Positions 30,571 to 44,289 of a stretch of 64,000 nt of DNA are shown piece after piece. Source of the DNA: Numida meleagris. Lineage: Eukaryota > Chordata > Aves > Galliformes > Numididae. The notes under the pieces are model-generated. The model worked only from the letters and a program-made list of their open reading frames with translations. It was not told the DNA's origin and ran no database searches. The stretch's first letter is position 1; each line of letters opens with the position of its first letter. Made by a program: the position numbers and the translations under genes. The stretch is taken from contig NC_034411.1 in the NCBI RefSeq assembly GCF_002078875.1, positions 54,282,486-54,346,485 on the forward strand, written 5' to 3'.

Positions 30571-33500
30571 CTCATTTATTAGCAGGATAGGGAGCTGCTG
30601 GACAGGACCTCTTCCACGTGTGTAAATGGTGACATGGTCCCTTGTCCCAGCTTAGGGAATATTTGCATTTGTGAGGATCATTTCCATGGTTTTTAAGCAT
30701 CAGACTCGTGATACTTTGGTTTGTTATGGGAGATCCTCATGAGTGAGTGAAAACTAGTCATGCAATAGACCAAATCACTCATGCTTGCCTCCACAGAGAT
30801 CTTTAATAGGGATGCTTCTTTGCAAAGTGATGAATACACCCCTGAGGGCCTCTGCAGCACAGTGGGGAGAGGGAACCAGCTGGGAATGTGCTTCCTACAG
30901 GGGCTTTGCAGACAAAGCCCTAAACTGCTCCCCTAGAGCACAGGAGCTGCAAATCCAGACAGGGAGTGAAGTAGACTCCTCTCTTGCTCTTATATGCTGT
31001 GCTCCCACACCAGGTCTAGCCTCCATCTAGCCCTGCAGGATAAGCTTACATCTCTCTAATTATTTGCACTAAGCTTGCTTGACAAGACAGAGATTTGCAG
31101 CTAAACCTCTGCTAAAAATGCTGCCATCAGCCAGATGCAGCCTGTTGTGCTGTGCATGGCACAGAAAGACTGCATGGGCTGTGTGCAGGGGACAAATCCA
31201 GGCTGGGTGATCAGTCAGGTGGGTGGCCAGGGGTTAGGATCTGCTGCCTTCAGCAGGGGTGGCACAGAAAACAGTCACCAAGTTAAACATACCTGCTACC
31301 TAAAATGTCATGTTACTTCCAGCAGACTCATCTCTGCTCCTTCTTCATTTTCCCTTACCCTGAGGTAATCTGGTGCTGACTGTCTGCAACATCTGTCCAA
31401 CGGACAGAACAGGATTTTGCAGGGCTTTCCATGAGCAAAGACACATCTCTGTGGAGAGAGCATAATGCAGATGGCCTTACAGGATCCTGAGCAAATAACG
31501 GAAGTGGTTTCCTGCAGTTTTGCAATCTCCTTCTCAGCCAAAACCCCAGACAGGCCATGATCACCATGCCAGAAAGCAGAAGCACAGGCAGCGCAGTCTC
31601 TGCTTCCCAGTGTGCTCGGCCATGTGTGTGCTCCGTTCGGTAGGGTGACAAGCATGAGGGTAGGAGGGGCTGCTGCTGTTCTGGACTTTCTGAGTACCAC
31701 AAAGGCATCTGGGTTTCAGTAAACACCAAGTGCTTCCACTCTGAAAGTGAAGAGGACTTTGGTTTAGTTTGTAAGAATGCCAGGCACTGGAAACCATGTT
31801 ACTTTTGAAATCCCAGCCACTAGGCTGTAAAGGGGATAGCAGTCTACCAAAAAGCTACCCTCTTGAAACAAACAGAATTACTGGGGTTGTGACTGCTCCT
31901 TCATAGCTGGCGAGGAGCTGACATCTTACAGAAATCAGGTGTTACCATGTTTGCTGTGGTACTCATTAGGACCAAATGAATTTGGTTCCATAGCTCACTG
32001 TTCCTGGATAATGTGCCATTCTCTACCAGAAGCTACACTAAAATCTTTTATTATTTTTTCGGTAAGAATTCAATGGTGTTATGCACTTATAGAAGTACAA
32101 AATTTTTCAGAGGAAGTTTTTAAGTTTTTTAGCAATTTGTGTATTCATCAGCTTACAAAAGCTGGCTTGGTGGAGACAGAAGAAGTGACAGTTCCATTTA
32201 AATGCCAAATGTCTCTTCTTAACTTCAGTCTGCATCTAAAACAACAACAACAACAAAAAACCCTGCAAGACACAGGCATTCCTTGCGCTCATTGACACCA
32301 TTTCTGCAGCCCCCAAGAGTTGTAGTTTTTCCTTGTGACATTTGAGATCAAACGATCAATCACCAAACACATCCCCTAAATCTGGATTAGCAATCAATTG
32401 CCACTCTCAGGCATGTGCCAGGGACATCTTCCCCTCCCCTCTACAGAATGCTTTTCAACTTGGATCTGTGGCTTTGCCTTTGCAATAGAGACCACCAGCT
32501 CGATGATGGCTGCTGTTTGCTGGCAGGAGTGCCCGCGCCAGAGAGGTGAGAAGGGAAAAAGTCAGAGGGATTCTGTCATCTCCTGATAGTGACAAGTCCC
32601 CCCCTTTTTCTGATGCTTCCTGAAAAGCTACTTTTCAAGACTTGGCAGAGCCATTACCAATTCTATGGCTGCATCTCCCTGCATTTTCAGCCATCTGTCT
32701 TTACTCCTTCCTTTCTGAAGTAAGAAAAGAAAATTATTTTCACATTAGCAACTCATTAAATGGCCTTAAATTTGTAGCACAATCACTGTTGGAGCCAACC
32801 CCATTGTTTTTACACTCCCAAATACCTACTTGGAGGTATTGTTAGAGGAGTGGGGGCTGGCATGCAGGACCTTCTGTCATGCACATGGGCAAGTGGGTAG
32901 GGTGGAGCCCTGTCACCCTCATCCATCATTCTCCATCAATGTCACCACCGCCTGCAGAGGCATTACCCCCCATCATTCACTCACTCGGTCATTTATTTCT
33001 GTCCATCAACATGAGCAGAATGAGAGGACGTGAGCGCTCAGGATCAGAGCTGGTAAGGTTTTTAAAGGTTATTTAGAGTAGTGGAGATTTTGAAGAGCAC
33101 CTGATGACTTAGGGAAGTGTAGTTGGAGTGTGGATTCTCATCGCAAAGCCCCCTCAGGAGGCCAGGTCCTGTGCAGATGCTCACCGTGCAAATGCCTGAG
33201 ATTGCTGGTGATTGATCTGTGCAAAAACGCAGTGCCTTTGGCTGTGGAAAAACAGAAAAGCAGTTTCTGCACTGATCAGCCACACTTGCTTTTCTTTAGC
33301 TGGTTCTGAGCTCAGAAACACATAGGTTTCTGCTGAAGATCCAGCTCAAACTCGTCTCAAGCTCTTCTTCAGAACTCCCCAAAGTTTTCCTTCAGGCGCT
33401 TTTCTGTGCTCTTTGTCTCAGCCCATGCTAACATCTAAACAACATTTACAACTTTGGCCTCTGAGCTGGCCACTGGGGTGTGAACCCCCCTGTGGGGAGC

Positions 33501-33659
33501 AGCCCCCACCAGCCCAGTATCTCAGGGTGATTGGTGGATGTGGTTCCCTCTGTGCAACTGTTCCTGTCCCAACATGGTACTGGGGAAATTCAGCTGCACT
33601 CTAGGGGCCGAGCACAATATTTCCTGTTACATATGACAAGCCTTCTGGGAATCGAGGAT
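30571..33659. other. Intergenic sequence, no gene seen
   Basis: Unique sequence with a short CAACAA run near 32240. Overlapping frames at 31.1-31.8 kb on both strands have no family motif. Confidence 0.45.
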
Positions 33660-33995
33660 ATTAATCAATTCTAAATGTACTGTTCCTTGCCTTTAAAAAT
33701 CAGGTCTTCTTGCACTTTGTCAAAATCTCCCCAAGCCCTTCTATCCCCAGAGTCAATCACTGTGAAATGAGGCCATGTCACAGCATAGCTTATTAGGGGT
33801 GTTTCTGTGTGTTTGGATTTGCACAGAAGAGGTTTTATCATGGGGATTGTTTTTGACAGGCTCGTCCTCCCCCGGGCTGGTTCGCATTTAGTGAGGAGCG
33901 GCTGACAAAGCTCCTGGGCCGCAGAGATCCACAAGGTGCTTGCAGCTGGCACAGATACCTCATTAGAAATTCATTTTTTCTTGTCGTATTAACAA
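33660..33995. promoter_or_regulatory. Candidate conserved element
   Basis: Includes CACTTTGTCAAAATC, GAGTCAATCACTGTG (PBX-like), AGCTTATTAGGGG, GGGATTGTTTTTGACAGG (TGACAG is MEIS/TGIF-like) and CTCATTAGAAATTC. The TGACAG and TCAATCA motifs suggest TALE-homeodomain input. Conservation is untested. Confidence 0.28.
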
Positions 33996-36900
33996 AGTGT
34001 GGAGCAGCGGTGGCAACATACTTTCGTATGGGAAAGCACACAAAGGGGGACAGCTGAAAGAAGCTGTGCTTTTCTCCTGTATTTCCAGCCCAAGAAAATC
34101 ATCTTCAAAGGGAGCAGCCTTGCCCGTCCATGCCCTCCTTGCCTTCACCGCCTGAATGGTGCTGGATGCACCCACTGCCGCCAGGCCCAGACGACTTTCA
34201 GAAGCCATTCAGGGGCCACGCTCCTTAGCTCATCATTTTGTTTTCCGCCTCTGCTCCTCAGAAGGGATAGGCAGATGAAAACAGTAACTCAGACTTGTGT
34301 GCGACAGCTTCCCTGCAAGCATTCCTAACGCCTTGTTTCCAGGCCAGTGGAGCCCAGCCTCTTTATTTTGGAGGGGGGTATAAAGGCGTTGAAAGCAGAC
34401 AGCAATTCCAGGCCAGGTCTGCTTGATTCTACAGCAAAAGTGAAGAAGTAGATTTATAATGGCAGAAGTTGGAGAAGGGCAGCATTTGTTTTGCAGCTAC
34501 AACTGCTCGGATAATGCACCAATGAGTGCTAGCACAGTAGTCACACTCAGTGCTGAGAGTTCCTTGTAATGGGATGCGTGCAAGCACCTTTATCCACATT
34601 GTCAGAGCTAATGAAGGAGGTGCTTGGGTTTCTGAAAATCAAGAGAGTTCATCTTAAAAATGTGGAGTAGAACCTTGGCAAACAATGTGTTTCAAAATCT
34701 TGGGCCAATTTTTTTTTCCAGTTTTTTCTTGTCCATATCCCCTGCATTTATTTTTTTCTCCTTGCAGCACCATGTTGATTAGAAAAAAATGAGGAGGATG
34801 AAAGGGAGAGAGAGACAGAAGGTAAACAAGCATTATGGGAATAGGAAGGTCTGAGAGCCAAGAACAAACTACATGTTTACAGCTCAGAAACTTCCCTCTC
34901 ACACACAGAGCAAAACTCTATGCATTAATTTCCACTTTCAGATAAGGGATTTTTAATTTTTTTTTCCTTAAAAAAAAAAGCACAAAAGGCAAAAAATCAT
35001 CCTGCTACAAAAATTTTATCCAATCTGTGTCATATACTAAAAATTGGCATCTTGCATTTGTGCCACTCCTCAGTAACATGGCATCAAAACCTTTGGCAGA
35101 AGCACAGCAGATGAACATATTTTAGTTACTCCGCCTGGAAGGGGAGCTGCCAGGGAAGAGTACCAGGCAGATGACCACTGCAAATGCAGTACTCGCAGTT
35201 TTCTGTCAGAGAAGTCAGAAGTCCAGTATCACTGCACATGCAGACCAGAGGTACAAGCACCAGAAATTCTTGGCGGTGGGAGCATGAAGGAGACTACAGA
35301 ATATGAGATAAAGACCACCAGGCAGAACTAATGCCTTTCAGTAATACCACAATCCATGCAAGAATAAGGTACAAATGCCTTTTCTATTCAAGAAACCAAC
35401 GAACGGATTAAACTACTGACCAGTTTTGCTACATACATTGGCAATAAAGTTATGTTCAGCAAATGCTATTTCTCTGTAGCTTGGATAAATGTTCAGAAGT
35501 GCCCAAAGGTACTAAGTCTAAATTTAGGCATTCTGAGAACCATTATCTAGCCCTCCAGAGAGCTCTGGCCCTCTCCACTAGCCATATGGATAGGCACTAA
35601 GATAACTATCTTAACTTCAGGCTATCTCAAATTTAGTTATCCTCTTCCATCCTTCAAAGTCATGTTTCAGAAGTAATTCAGTCAAGGGTACCTAGCATCC
35701 TTTTAAAAAGAATCACATCTGACACAACTGGCAATCATCAAGCACAAAGGGATCTGGGATATTCTGAAGTGAAAGTGAGTGCCTGGGGAGGCTAGGGGTG
35801 AGAATACTGTGTGTATGTGATGGTGAAATGTCTGTCCACAGAACACACACCTCCAGAGGGTCACCTTTTCTGTGTGGTTGGGGTAGATCTCACGGCAGGG
35901 ATGAATCGCTGCCTGCGGGTGTCTATTTTTTTCCATCTGCAACAAGGAGGTAGACCAGATGAGAGGGAACAAGGCCAATCTGGTTAACTCTAGGTAGAAT
36001 CATTTATCTGACACATTGAACATCTGGGTGGTTTCTATGACTCCCCAGATTGAAACTGAACTCTACATTTTTTTACATGCAGCAGGCATGGAATATGCTC
36101 ATATGAGGGCTTCAGGTAGTATTTATTCTAAATAAAATGCACAATCGTGTTTTCTGGCTCCAAGTTTAAGCAGCACAGCTCATGCCCATTTAACTAAATT
36201 CTCTTCTTCCCAAACCTACGTGACCTCATTCATAGCACCTTACAGGGACAATCGCCACTTCATAGCCTCCCCTAAATTAAGGTATCACCAAAGAAATAAC
36301 TGCTTGACTCAAACAGAGCCTAACCGATAAGTGTTCTAGCAACTGACCAGTGGGATGATTGTGGGATGTTTCCTGAGTCCCTCAACACTCTTAATCACAG
36401 TTGCTAGTTTAGACATAGCCACACAGTTTCTTCTGGAGACGCCAATCATATCACAAAGATATATAACAATGAAGTGTACCTGAAGAGGCATGACTGGATA
36501 AAATCAGATGGAAGATCAAGAGAAATCTTTATCCAAGTAAATAAATGTATTGGATGAACCCACTGCATTCAAGAAGTCTTCTTACTGTTGTTGGGCTAAT
36601 ATGCCAAACATTAGGAGATGGCAAATCGTTCGCATAAGCTAACATGAAAGTGAGCTCAGGATTAATACTGGGAATCACAGATTTAGCACATAACAAACTT
36701 GTCATGAAGGAGTTAGAGTGATCATGAAAGTTCCTTTGTCAGACTGTCAGAAGCACAGTGGAGCTGGGGCATGGACTGGGATATAATCCAGGCATGAGAC
36801 CACTTGTCTGCAATGGGGAAGACCTACTCTGAGTAGAGACTTAAATCTCTGTTCCAGCCCCTGGCAGAATAATGCTCAGTGTGGGGCTGGATGCTTGAGA

Positions 36901-38429
36901 GGGATGCCCCCTTTCTCCAGTCAAGAGCCAGCAATGATGTCCTGGTAGAAATATGGGAAATCTCAAAAAGTGAGTATTTCTACAATGTAAAACTCTGCCC
37001 ATTTCTAATTAGTAGCATCCCTTCAGAAATTCAGAAGTTTTGGGTAGCGTCTAAGCTACCTAACGTTGGCTAGGATCATGAGCTACTTCACAAATGAGTA
37101 TAAACCCCCAAACCAGCAGAACATAGCACGAAATTCTGCTAGACATTGGTACCCCTTGGGCAGAGAGAGTTCACTCTTGTTGCCGATCTGCACTTCCTGA
37201 GCCTTAGCTGTACTCTTACACATTGTTTCACAGAAGAGCTGGACCCAGCACTTCCAGGTGGGCTCAGAGACTCTTGTTCTGTGATTCCAGTAAAAGGCAA
37301 TATAGTCTTGCTTTTCAGAAGGGTTGAATGGCTTATTCTGCTGTCCATCCTAGATGTGGTTTGTTAGTTACCAATATTCCTTTCTGCTGGTTCTTTACTG
37401 CAGTGTATTAGGCTCGTGTGAGGAAAGTAAAAATCAGAGGTAGGAATTGTCATAGGCACTAGTGAACACTTTTTGCTGTGAACCCACCACTACCCTATCC
37501 TTGCACTGAGCCATGTCTTGACAGGGGACAGTGTATGAGCATTACACTCACACGGCTATAGAAGATACCAAAATCAGGAGTGTGCTTATCCTGCCCTCAG
37601 CCCAGAGGGATGAGTACTCTGCTCATTTCTTCAGCATCTCCAGTGACCTTTGTGAAGGTAATCCTGTGCATAGATTTGGAGACATACAGATGGAGGTCAC
37701 TGGCCCGTGCAGCATGCCCAAGGCACAACATAAGGATTTTAAAATGCAGCCTCAAGGTAAAAATACAGCTGTAACTTCACAGTCAAGAAGCACAAAATCA
37801 GATATGCTGGCTAAAGCATGTTCTCCCTGAGAACAGAGGCAACCCTGGTTCTTAATGTGTGGGCCAGCCTGGTAGGTGCTGCTAACACAAAGTCCCAATC
37901 CATGATCCATTTCTGACAGTCTGTGCACAAAAAAGAGCATCAGAAAGCAAGCTGGACTCTTGCCTAGCTGAAATCTGACTTGGCTTAGCTCAGGAAGAAG
38001 AACAGGTTTGTAGTAAAACTCAAAAGTTTCTGAAGGCTGTGGCAGACTCCAGTCTTGCTGCATGGTGTGGACATGGTGGGCTGGGAGATGAGATTTTCAG
38101 TCCAGTCCTCTTGATGTGTTTTTTTCCCAAGTAAATAAAGTGTATGGGTTTTGTCCCTAACTGACTCTCAGCCCATTTTGTTTGTGATGATGACAAACGC
38201 AAAATTCCCCTTGAGAAGAAGAGAGCGGGATCAGGCCCAGGAGGAGACAGCAATCTGCCGCCTGAATTGCAGCACAGCTCCTCTCAGGGTGCATTTCATC
38301 AATGCTTTGGAAATGATGCTTCCTGTCCTGCTCCCGTCAGCTGGAGGTGGGGATTTGTTTGTTTTGTTTGGTATTTTATTTTTGTGTGTTATTATTAATT
38401 TTTTTTGTGGCCTTGCTTGTAACTTTTGA
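33996..38429. other. Intergenic sequence, no gene seen
   Basis: Unique sequence, AT-rich in 34.9-37.1 kb. Only short frames without domains are present. No recognised repeat or RNA gene. Confidence 0.45.
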
Positions 38430-38650
38430 AAGTAGCAGACCCCGAAATTCATTAAATGTGTGAAATGATGGGAGAAAAAGTGTGAAATTGTAACAGTCTG
38501 TTTGGGGTTGATTAATAGAAATTTCTCCTAACAATCCCTAGACCCTTCCGGGGGTCATTGGAACAGAGCAGCTGTAAAGACAGCAGGAGCAATTTAAAAG
38601 CAGCCTGTTGGGGGCCAGGCAGATTTCGGAACAAGTGGGGAGAGTCCCAT
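38430..38650. promoter_or_regulatory. Candidate conserved element
   Basis: Contains AAATTCATTAAATGTG, GGTTGATTAATAGAAATTTC, GAGCAGCTGTAAAG (CAGCTG E-box) and AGCAATTTAAAAGC in unique, non-repetitive sequence. Motif-based inference only. Confidence 0.3.
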
Positions 38651-39409
38651 GCCCTTGTTTGGGCCAGTGGGAGATGACTGGCCACCATGGTGTCAAGTTA
38701 ACATGCAGATGAGCCTGAGAGGTACTCCCATCATCCTGGGAAAGGTTGTTTTCCTGTAAGGGGGATTCTTGTCCTTATTTACTATTTTCAAGATTTGAGC
38801 GATGTTACCTATAGAGCTGAATTGCCATATCTTGCTGGTTCTGCTTCTGCTAAATGGTGGAGTGCTAAAAAGGAAAACCCTGCTGTGGGTAGAACATGCT
38901 GTCACAGTGAGGTCAGGGGAAATTTCTTTCCTTTCTTTCTTCTTCTGTGACCAAAGAGTCACCATTAAGGACCCAAGCTGGGGCTCAAAGCTGGTGGAGG
39001 TGGCCAGCACCAAGGAGCAGGGTGGTGGGATGCCTGCGCCTGCTGGAAGGGACGTTTCCTTGGCTCCCACCAGGCACCCCAACCTGAACCGCTGACTTTT
39101 TCTTTTTTGAAGCAGCTCTACATAGCCAAATGCTTCTGCCCTAAGAGATATACAAAAGAAAACTTCAAAGAAAATGTCCCCACACTGACATAAGGCTAGA
39201 ATAATGGTGACCTAGTAGCTAAAGACTGGGACGAATACTGAAAGTAATTCACTCCCTTCCATAACAATGGGGCATGTGTGACAATGATATATACCAGGAG
39301 GCTAGGAGAGCCACTTTTGTTGGGCAGCGATACCCCACAAACCCAATTGTAGGGAGATCAATACTGTCATAGGACAATTATCAAAGACCATCAGCTCATC
39401 ATATTTTCA
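38651..39409. other. Intergenic sequence, no gene seen
   Basis: Unique sequence. Frames at 38.7-39.1 kb overlap on both strands without any recognisable product. Confidence 0.45.
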
Positions 39410-39600
39410 TACCATAAACAGCTCAAGGCGCCGGGGCTGCCTCTCCTGCCGAAAGCCCCGCGCAGAAATTTGAAGGGTGTGAAATCGACATGATTAATAA
39501 TTATAGTTATTAGCACATGTACCAGCTGCTCATGTATGGCTTAGCCTGTGATTTATGGAGCCATAAATGCCCATATCTGCTTCTGACGCGGAAAGGAGAG
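39410..39600. promoter_or_regulatory. Candidate conserved element, E-box and TAAT cluster
   Basis: A short GC-rich core (near 39427-39465) is followed by GATTAATAATTATAG, then CACATGTACCAGCTGCTCATG, in which CACATG and CAGCTG E-boxes lie 6 bases apart. TTATGGAGCCATAAATGCCC with ATAAA sites comes next. The mixed GC core and AT/E-box block is unlike the surrounding sequence. Function is inferred. Confidence 0.37.
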
Positions 39601-42591
39601 GGCACGCAGTCATGGGCAGAATGCATCATCCCTGGTGCCAGGAGCTTCCCCCCACCCTGACAAAATTAAAACAACAACAACAAAAATGGGCCAAAAAGTC
39701 ACCCCTGCTCCACGGAAATGGAGGGAGCCCTTTTGTCTGCATGTCTGCCATAACGGCTGCTGAAACCTGTCTGCTCAATGTCCCCAAAGCCTTTGAAGTT
39801 GGGATCCCAGCTAACAAGGGCTGTGGCTTCCCTCCCCCCCACAACTTCATGCTGTTGCCAGGCTGCAAACAATCACCATACATATTACAGATGAAACCAC
39901 GAGGACAACAACAGAAGCAAAACCTAATTGTCTAGGTGCCAGAAGTTAAAGCTTTTGTTTCCAAACATAATTTGATTCCCCTCTCTCTCACCTCCCCCCA
40001 TCCATTTACAACGTGGCTCATCACGGAAAATGATTTTGCTTTGCTACAACCTGAAAAAATGGTTTAAAATGACCACACACATCATATCACCCCCCATCTC
40101 TGTAAGAATGACAGTGCACTAACTCCTCTGAGGTAACTGTTGACTTCTTTGACTTTTTTTTTTGGTCTATTTTTTGACTTTTTTGGCTATAATTGATTGT
40201 TGTTGACTTCCTTCTGGCAGAACAAGAAAGCCTGGTTAGTTCTGCAGAGAAGCACCATGACCTGCCACTGGCTATGGATGTGCAGAAGAGCTGTGTATCG
40301 ATTTTTCCATAATATTCATAATGATGGAATAATACTTTCTCCGTCTCGAGAAGTCAAAGTCAGTGCTCTGTCCAAGGGATGCATAGGAGCCAGCACCACA
40401 CCTCTGGGCCAGGACTTGCATAGAGATCGTCTGATGAATGGCAAACAGACTGAATGTGCTGGCATGCCAAAAGGATTGCTGAAGTTTTCTGCTTTTAAGT
40501 GATCTCCATGTAGTTTTCCCATAACTCAAGGTGGAGAAGTGTTAGTAACTTTACCTAAATATTTCTTTTCCTTTGGCAAGCTGAGCATTTGTGTATACAC
40601 AAATACAGGTTTTAGATAAAAACCTGATATATTCTAGAGAAAGAAAACACTTTTCATAAAAATGTACACCTACTCTAAAACAGAGGTTTTCCACTGAAAA
40701 TCTCTTTTGGTGGGAACAATTGACTAGTCTTCAAATTACGTTAGCTGACATGTTCACATATTGTTCACCTATTATATCACTTTCAGTATTGATATACACT
40801 CTTCAAAGACCTTGTGAACTTTTTCCTGTATGTATTTTATGACCGCCACACATGCTCAGAAAGTCCCGATTTGGAAGTGCAAGTTATCAACGGTAGTTTG
40901 GATGTCTGGTGTTGCTCATTTCCTCATGTCATCCTAAATTTGCATTCCAAAGAAGAAGACTTTTTCTCTTATATTTTCAGCATCTGTCCATGGCACTGAA
41001 TAACAACCAAGCAATAGCCAAGTACAAGCTGTGTTCTGCTCAGATATCATCATTTGGTTGAGTACCAGAATAATGGGGTGAAACATAAGGGTTGGAGAGC
41101 AGCAGTCATCTAACACTGCTTGTTTGTGTCTCCTTTCACACATCCTTCCCCCCAAGAGACCACAGATGCAGGTGATGCTCAATGCAGAGATGCCAGGCTG
41201 GGTGCAGACAGAACACCTCTTGTGTCAGAGGACGAATGGTGCACACTGCTGAGCTCCAGCACAGTTGCATGCAGCCAGCCCACTGGGTTTTGGCTTCTTT
41301 GGGGAGAACCAGCATTTTCTCTGCAGGACCAAAATACCCACAATCAATTCTGACCTGTTGTGGTTAGCTGATGGTGCTCTTCTAGTCATACAATACTCAA
41401 TTGTAATTTAACTCAAAAAAATGTTATCACAAAGCTGTCACCTGTGTGCATGTGTGAAACAGAAAGCTATGAAGACATGAAGCAGATACTTAAGAGTTTT
41501 GTGCAAACCACCTCACCAGGTCTCGGCAAAGAGATCAGCACCAGAGATTCTTTCTACTGCCCTTTTCAGCATCTGTGATAGGTGAGCATCACAGCTTTTT
41601 CCATAGTTGTATTATATCACTATGCAGCATGAAGCAATCAGGTGTTAGATTTTTCTCTCTTTTTTTTTTTTCCCTCAGAGATGAGTATATCTTCCTATAT
41701 ATATGGGTTTATCTATCTGTGGCTTTAGAAATATTGTGCACATATAAAGTCTTAAATGCTAATTTACAATGGAATATTCTTTCCCATCATCCAGTCTCAT
41801 TGCACGGGATAACAAAAGTCATCCACAAGTCTGAGTTTACTGAGTTTTTCTGAGGAGAAATCTGTATGTAGAAGCATAAAAATAAATGTGTTTGAACATC
41901 TGTGTGTGCATCCATGTCTGCACCGTATGTGCATGTATTTAAACCATACTGTTTCTCCACTGAAAAGCTAAGAGAAGAAACAGATACAATGACAAAGAAA
42001 TATCCTATTCAGGGAAAGTAAGGTAAGCTAAGTTATATATTGATGCAGAAAGTGTGAATTTTGAACTGGAGATGTCTTTGTTGTTACATTCAGGACATAA
42101 CACATATTGAGTTGTTCAGAAATGGTTAACTATTAGTTGTGCCCAATCACTTACTTAGAATGACAGAAAAGATTTTCTGTTATATTCGTTCACACATAGC
42201 CTGTGCTGTATGGAAACATGTGCTACCTTAGTGAAAGCATCCTGAATAAAAGGAAGAAGGAAGAGACGATAGAATAGCCGAGGAAGCTAAAAAGGTTGTT
42301 GTCTAGTAGAACATACCACTGTATGTGATTATACACGAATACATGAGTGCTTCAGCACTTGTTTGTCTATGTATCTGCATAAGCAAATTTCAGTACATGA
42401 CGATCTGTGTGAATGTATACAAATGATCTGTCCTCTTTCAGTAATCTCTTTGGTTATATTTAAGATGAATGGATGAACTGACATTAGTGTTTCTCTCTTA
42501 TTGAGCATCTTATCTGGAGCCTTTGATAATTCTCCACCTGATGACTGAACTTGCACCCCTCACTCCTACTGATCACAGTTCTCATACAGTG
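39601..42591. other. Intergenic sequence, no gene seen
   Basis: Unique sequence. A CAACAA run lies near 39671 and a T-rich stretch at 40150-40190. No gene or repeat family is recognised. Confidence 0.45.
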
Positions 42592-42592
42592 T

Positions 42593-42619
<27 letters not shown>
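42592..42619 (+). repeat. (TTA)n microsatellite
   Basis: About nine TTA trinucleotides in an uninterrupted run. Confidence 0.93.
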
Positions 42620-42623
<4 letters not shown>

Positions 42624-43730
42624 TTTCCCTCTCAGGTTCATCAGGAGTCCAAGATAAGATCAGAAGATCTTCTTGGTTTAAGGTGAGCCTGACCAGATTT
42701 CAGGTAGAGGAAGGGTAGTTTAAAAATGTTTTTAAAAAGTTTTTCATTATTAAAAGATAAAGCTGCCGGTAAAAGTCAAAATCTTTTTTCTTGACTAATG
42801 AGACCCTAGCTACCTTTGTGAAGTGATATTACAAAAAATTACTGGACTAGAGAAAATGGGGAGAACCATTGTTTCCAAAAGAAGCGCTGGTAAGTCAAAG
42901 GCGCTGGCCAGACAGGGGGATGCGGTTAGAGGTAGCTGTAGGCAGAAAGAGTCTAAATGTCACTGCTAGAAAACAGAGCTCTACGAGGAGCATTTACAGC
43001 AATTCAACACCAATCATAACTATTTAACTAGTTTGGTAATATGTTACCCAGCTCTTCTGCAATTTTCCTAAAGAACAGTTACACAGAAATGGGCATCTGC
43101 TCAGATCACCCAATTCAAAACAAACCATTTGCATAATAAATATTTGCAGAGGAGCAAGTGGGTGGGGTTTAGGCAAGTGCACAGATGAACATAAAAATCA
43201 AATATGGCTAGAAAGGAACTGGGCTTAATTACTGGAGGAAAATAGAACAAACAAAACAAAGCCCCCATATTTCTTCAACTACTTTAAAAATTCATTGCAA
43301 ATTTCTCAGATATATCTATTTGCCTCTTTCTATGATCATTATTTCCTTCCTGCTCCTGAGTAAAAAAAGGGAACTTGTGGTCTTGCTCCTGTGCCAGCAC
43401 TACTGCACTATTTGCACATGAATAAGTGAGAGTGTGGTCCAAGGGGAGCTGAGGGTAGATGGCAAGTAATGGAGAGCAAAATGCCAGGATCTATAGCATT
43501 GTTCCCAAATAAAGTCTGCTTCACAGTGCTTATGTTAAAAGATAGCTACAGCTTTTTCTAATATCAGTTCACCCAGACATCACTCTTGCACTGAGTGCCA
43601 GCATGCACTGTGGGAAATTCAGCAATACTTTTTATCTCCTGTGGTCTCCTTCCAGCTGAAATTTGTCCATCACTGAAGTGACCAGCAACTGATTATGTTC
43701 AATCCTCTAAATGAAATATCAGTTTCTTCC
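42620..43730. other. Intergenic sequence, no gene seen
   Basis: AT-rich unique sequence without coding signal. Confidence 0.45.
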
Positions 43731-43740
43731 CAGTTTCCAA

Positions 43741-43805
43741 AGAAATTGGGAACTTTCTTTGCAGGTGAAATTTCAGGCAAAACATACTGCCCGTGTCACA
43801 ACAGT
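43741..43805 (+). repeat. 65-bp direct duplication, copy 1
   Basis: Matches 44641-44705 at 58 of 65 positions without gaps, in the same orientation and exactly 900 bp away. The central part, from CTTTGCAGGTGAAATTTC through GGCAAAACA, is identical. Outside this block the similarity falls away. Confidence 0.85.
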
Positions 43806-44289
43806 GGTAGGGCAGCAGTAGATGCAAATGAGTTAAAAGTGGTTTGACTGCACTCACTTGTTGATTCTGGGCAGTTCAGAAAAGCCTGTGAAAGGGAAGA
43901 AAATGAGAGAAGAGTCACGAAATGAGCAGGGAGAGGGCTAGAAATGGGAAAAAAACAAAATAAATACTTAAATAAGTTAGTGATTAACAACAACAATCCA
44001 ACAGCACACAAACCCTGCCTTTCCTGCATCTCAAGACAAAACAATGAAGGATGCAAGAGACAAAGAAGAAAAAGGAGTACTAGTGGCATGGAAGCAGAGC
44101 CAGGAGAAATCAGTGTAGCAAGATCCTTGGCACGTTACCAGGAAGAGGAAACTTGATGAACATTTAATCCAAGCACATTCTTCAGGGGGCTTCAGCCTCT
44201 CTTAGAGGCACAGAAGTTCCTCCATGGTGAAGAGAGTATAGGAGTAAGAATTCTCTGTGTGACCTCTGCAAGGCAATATGTGACGGTGA

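Noticed and set aside
42592..42619. CRISPR-like or tandem array
   Set aside because: It is a plain trinucleotide microsatellite, and the genome is vertebrate, so CRISPR arrays are not expected.
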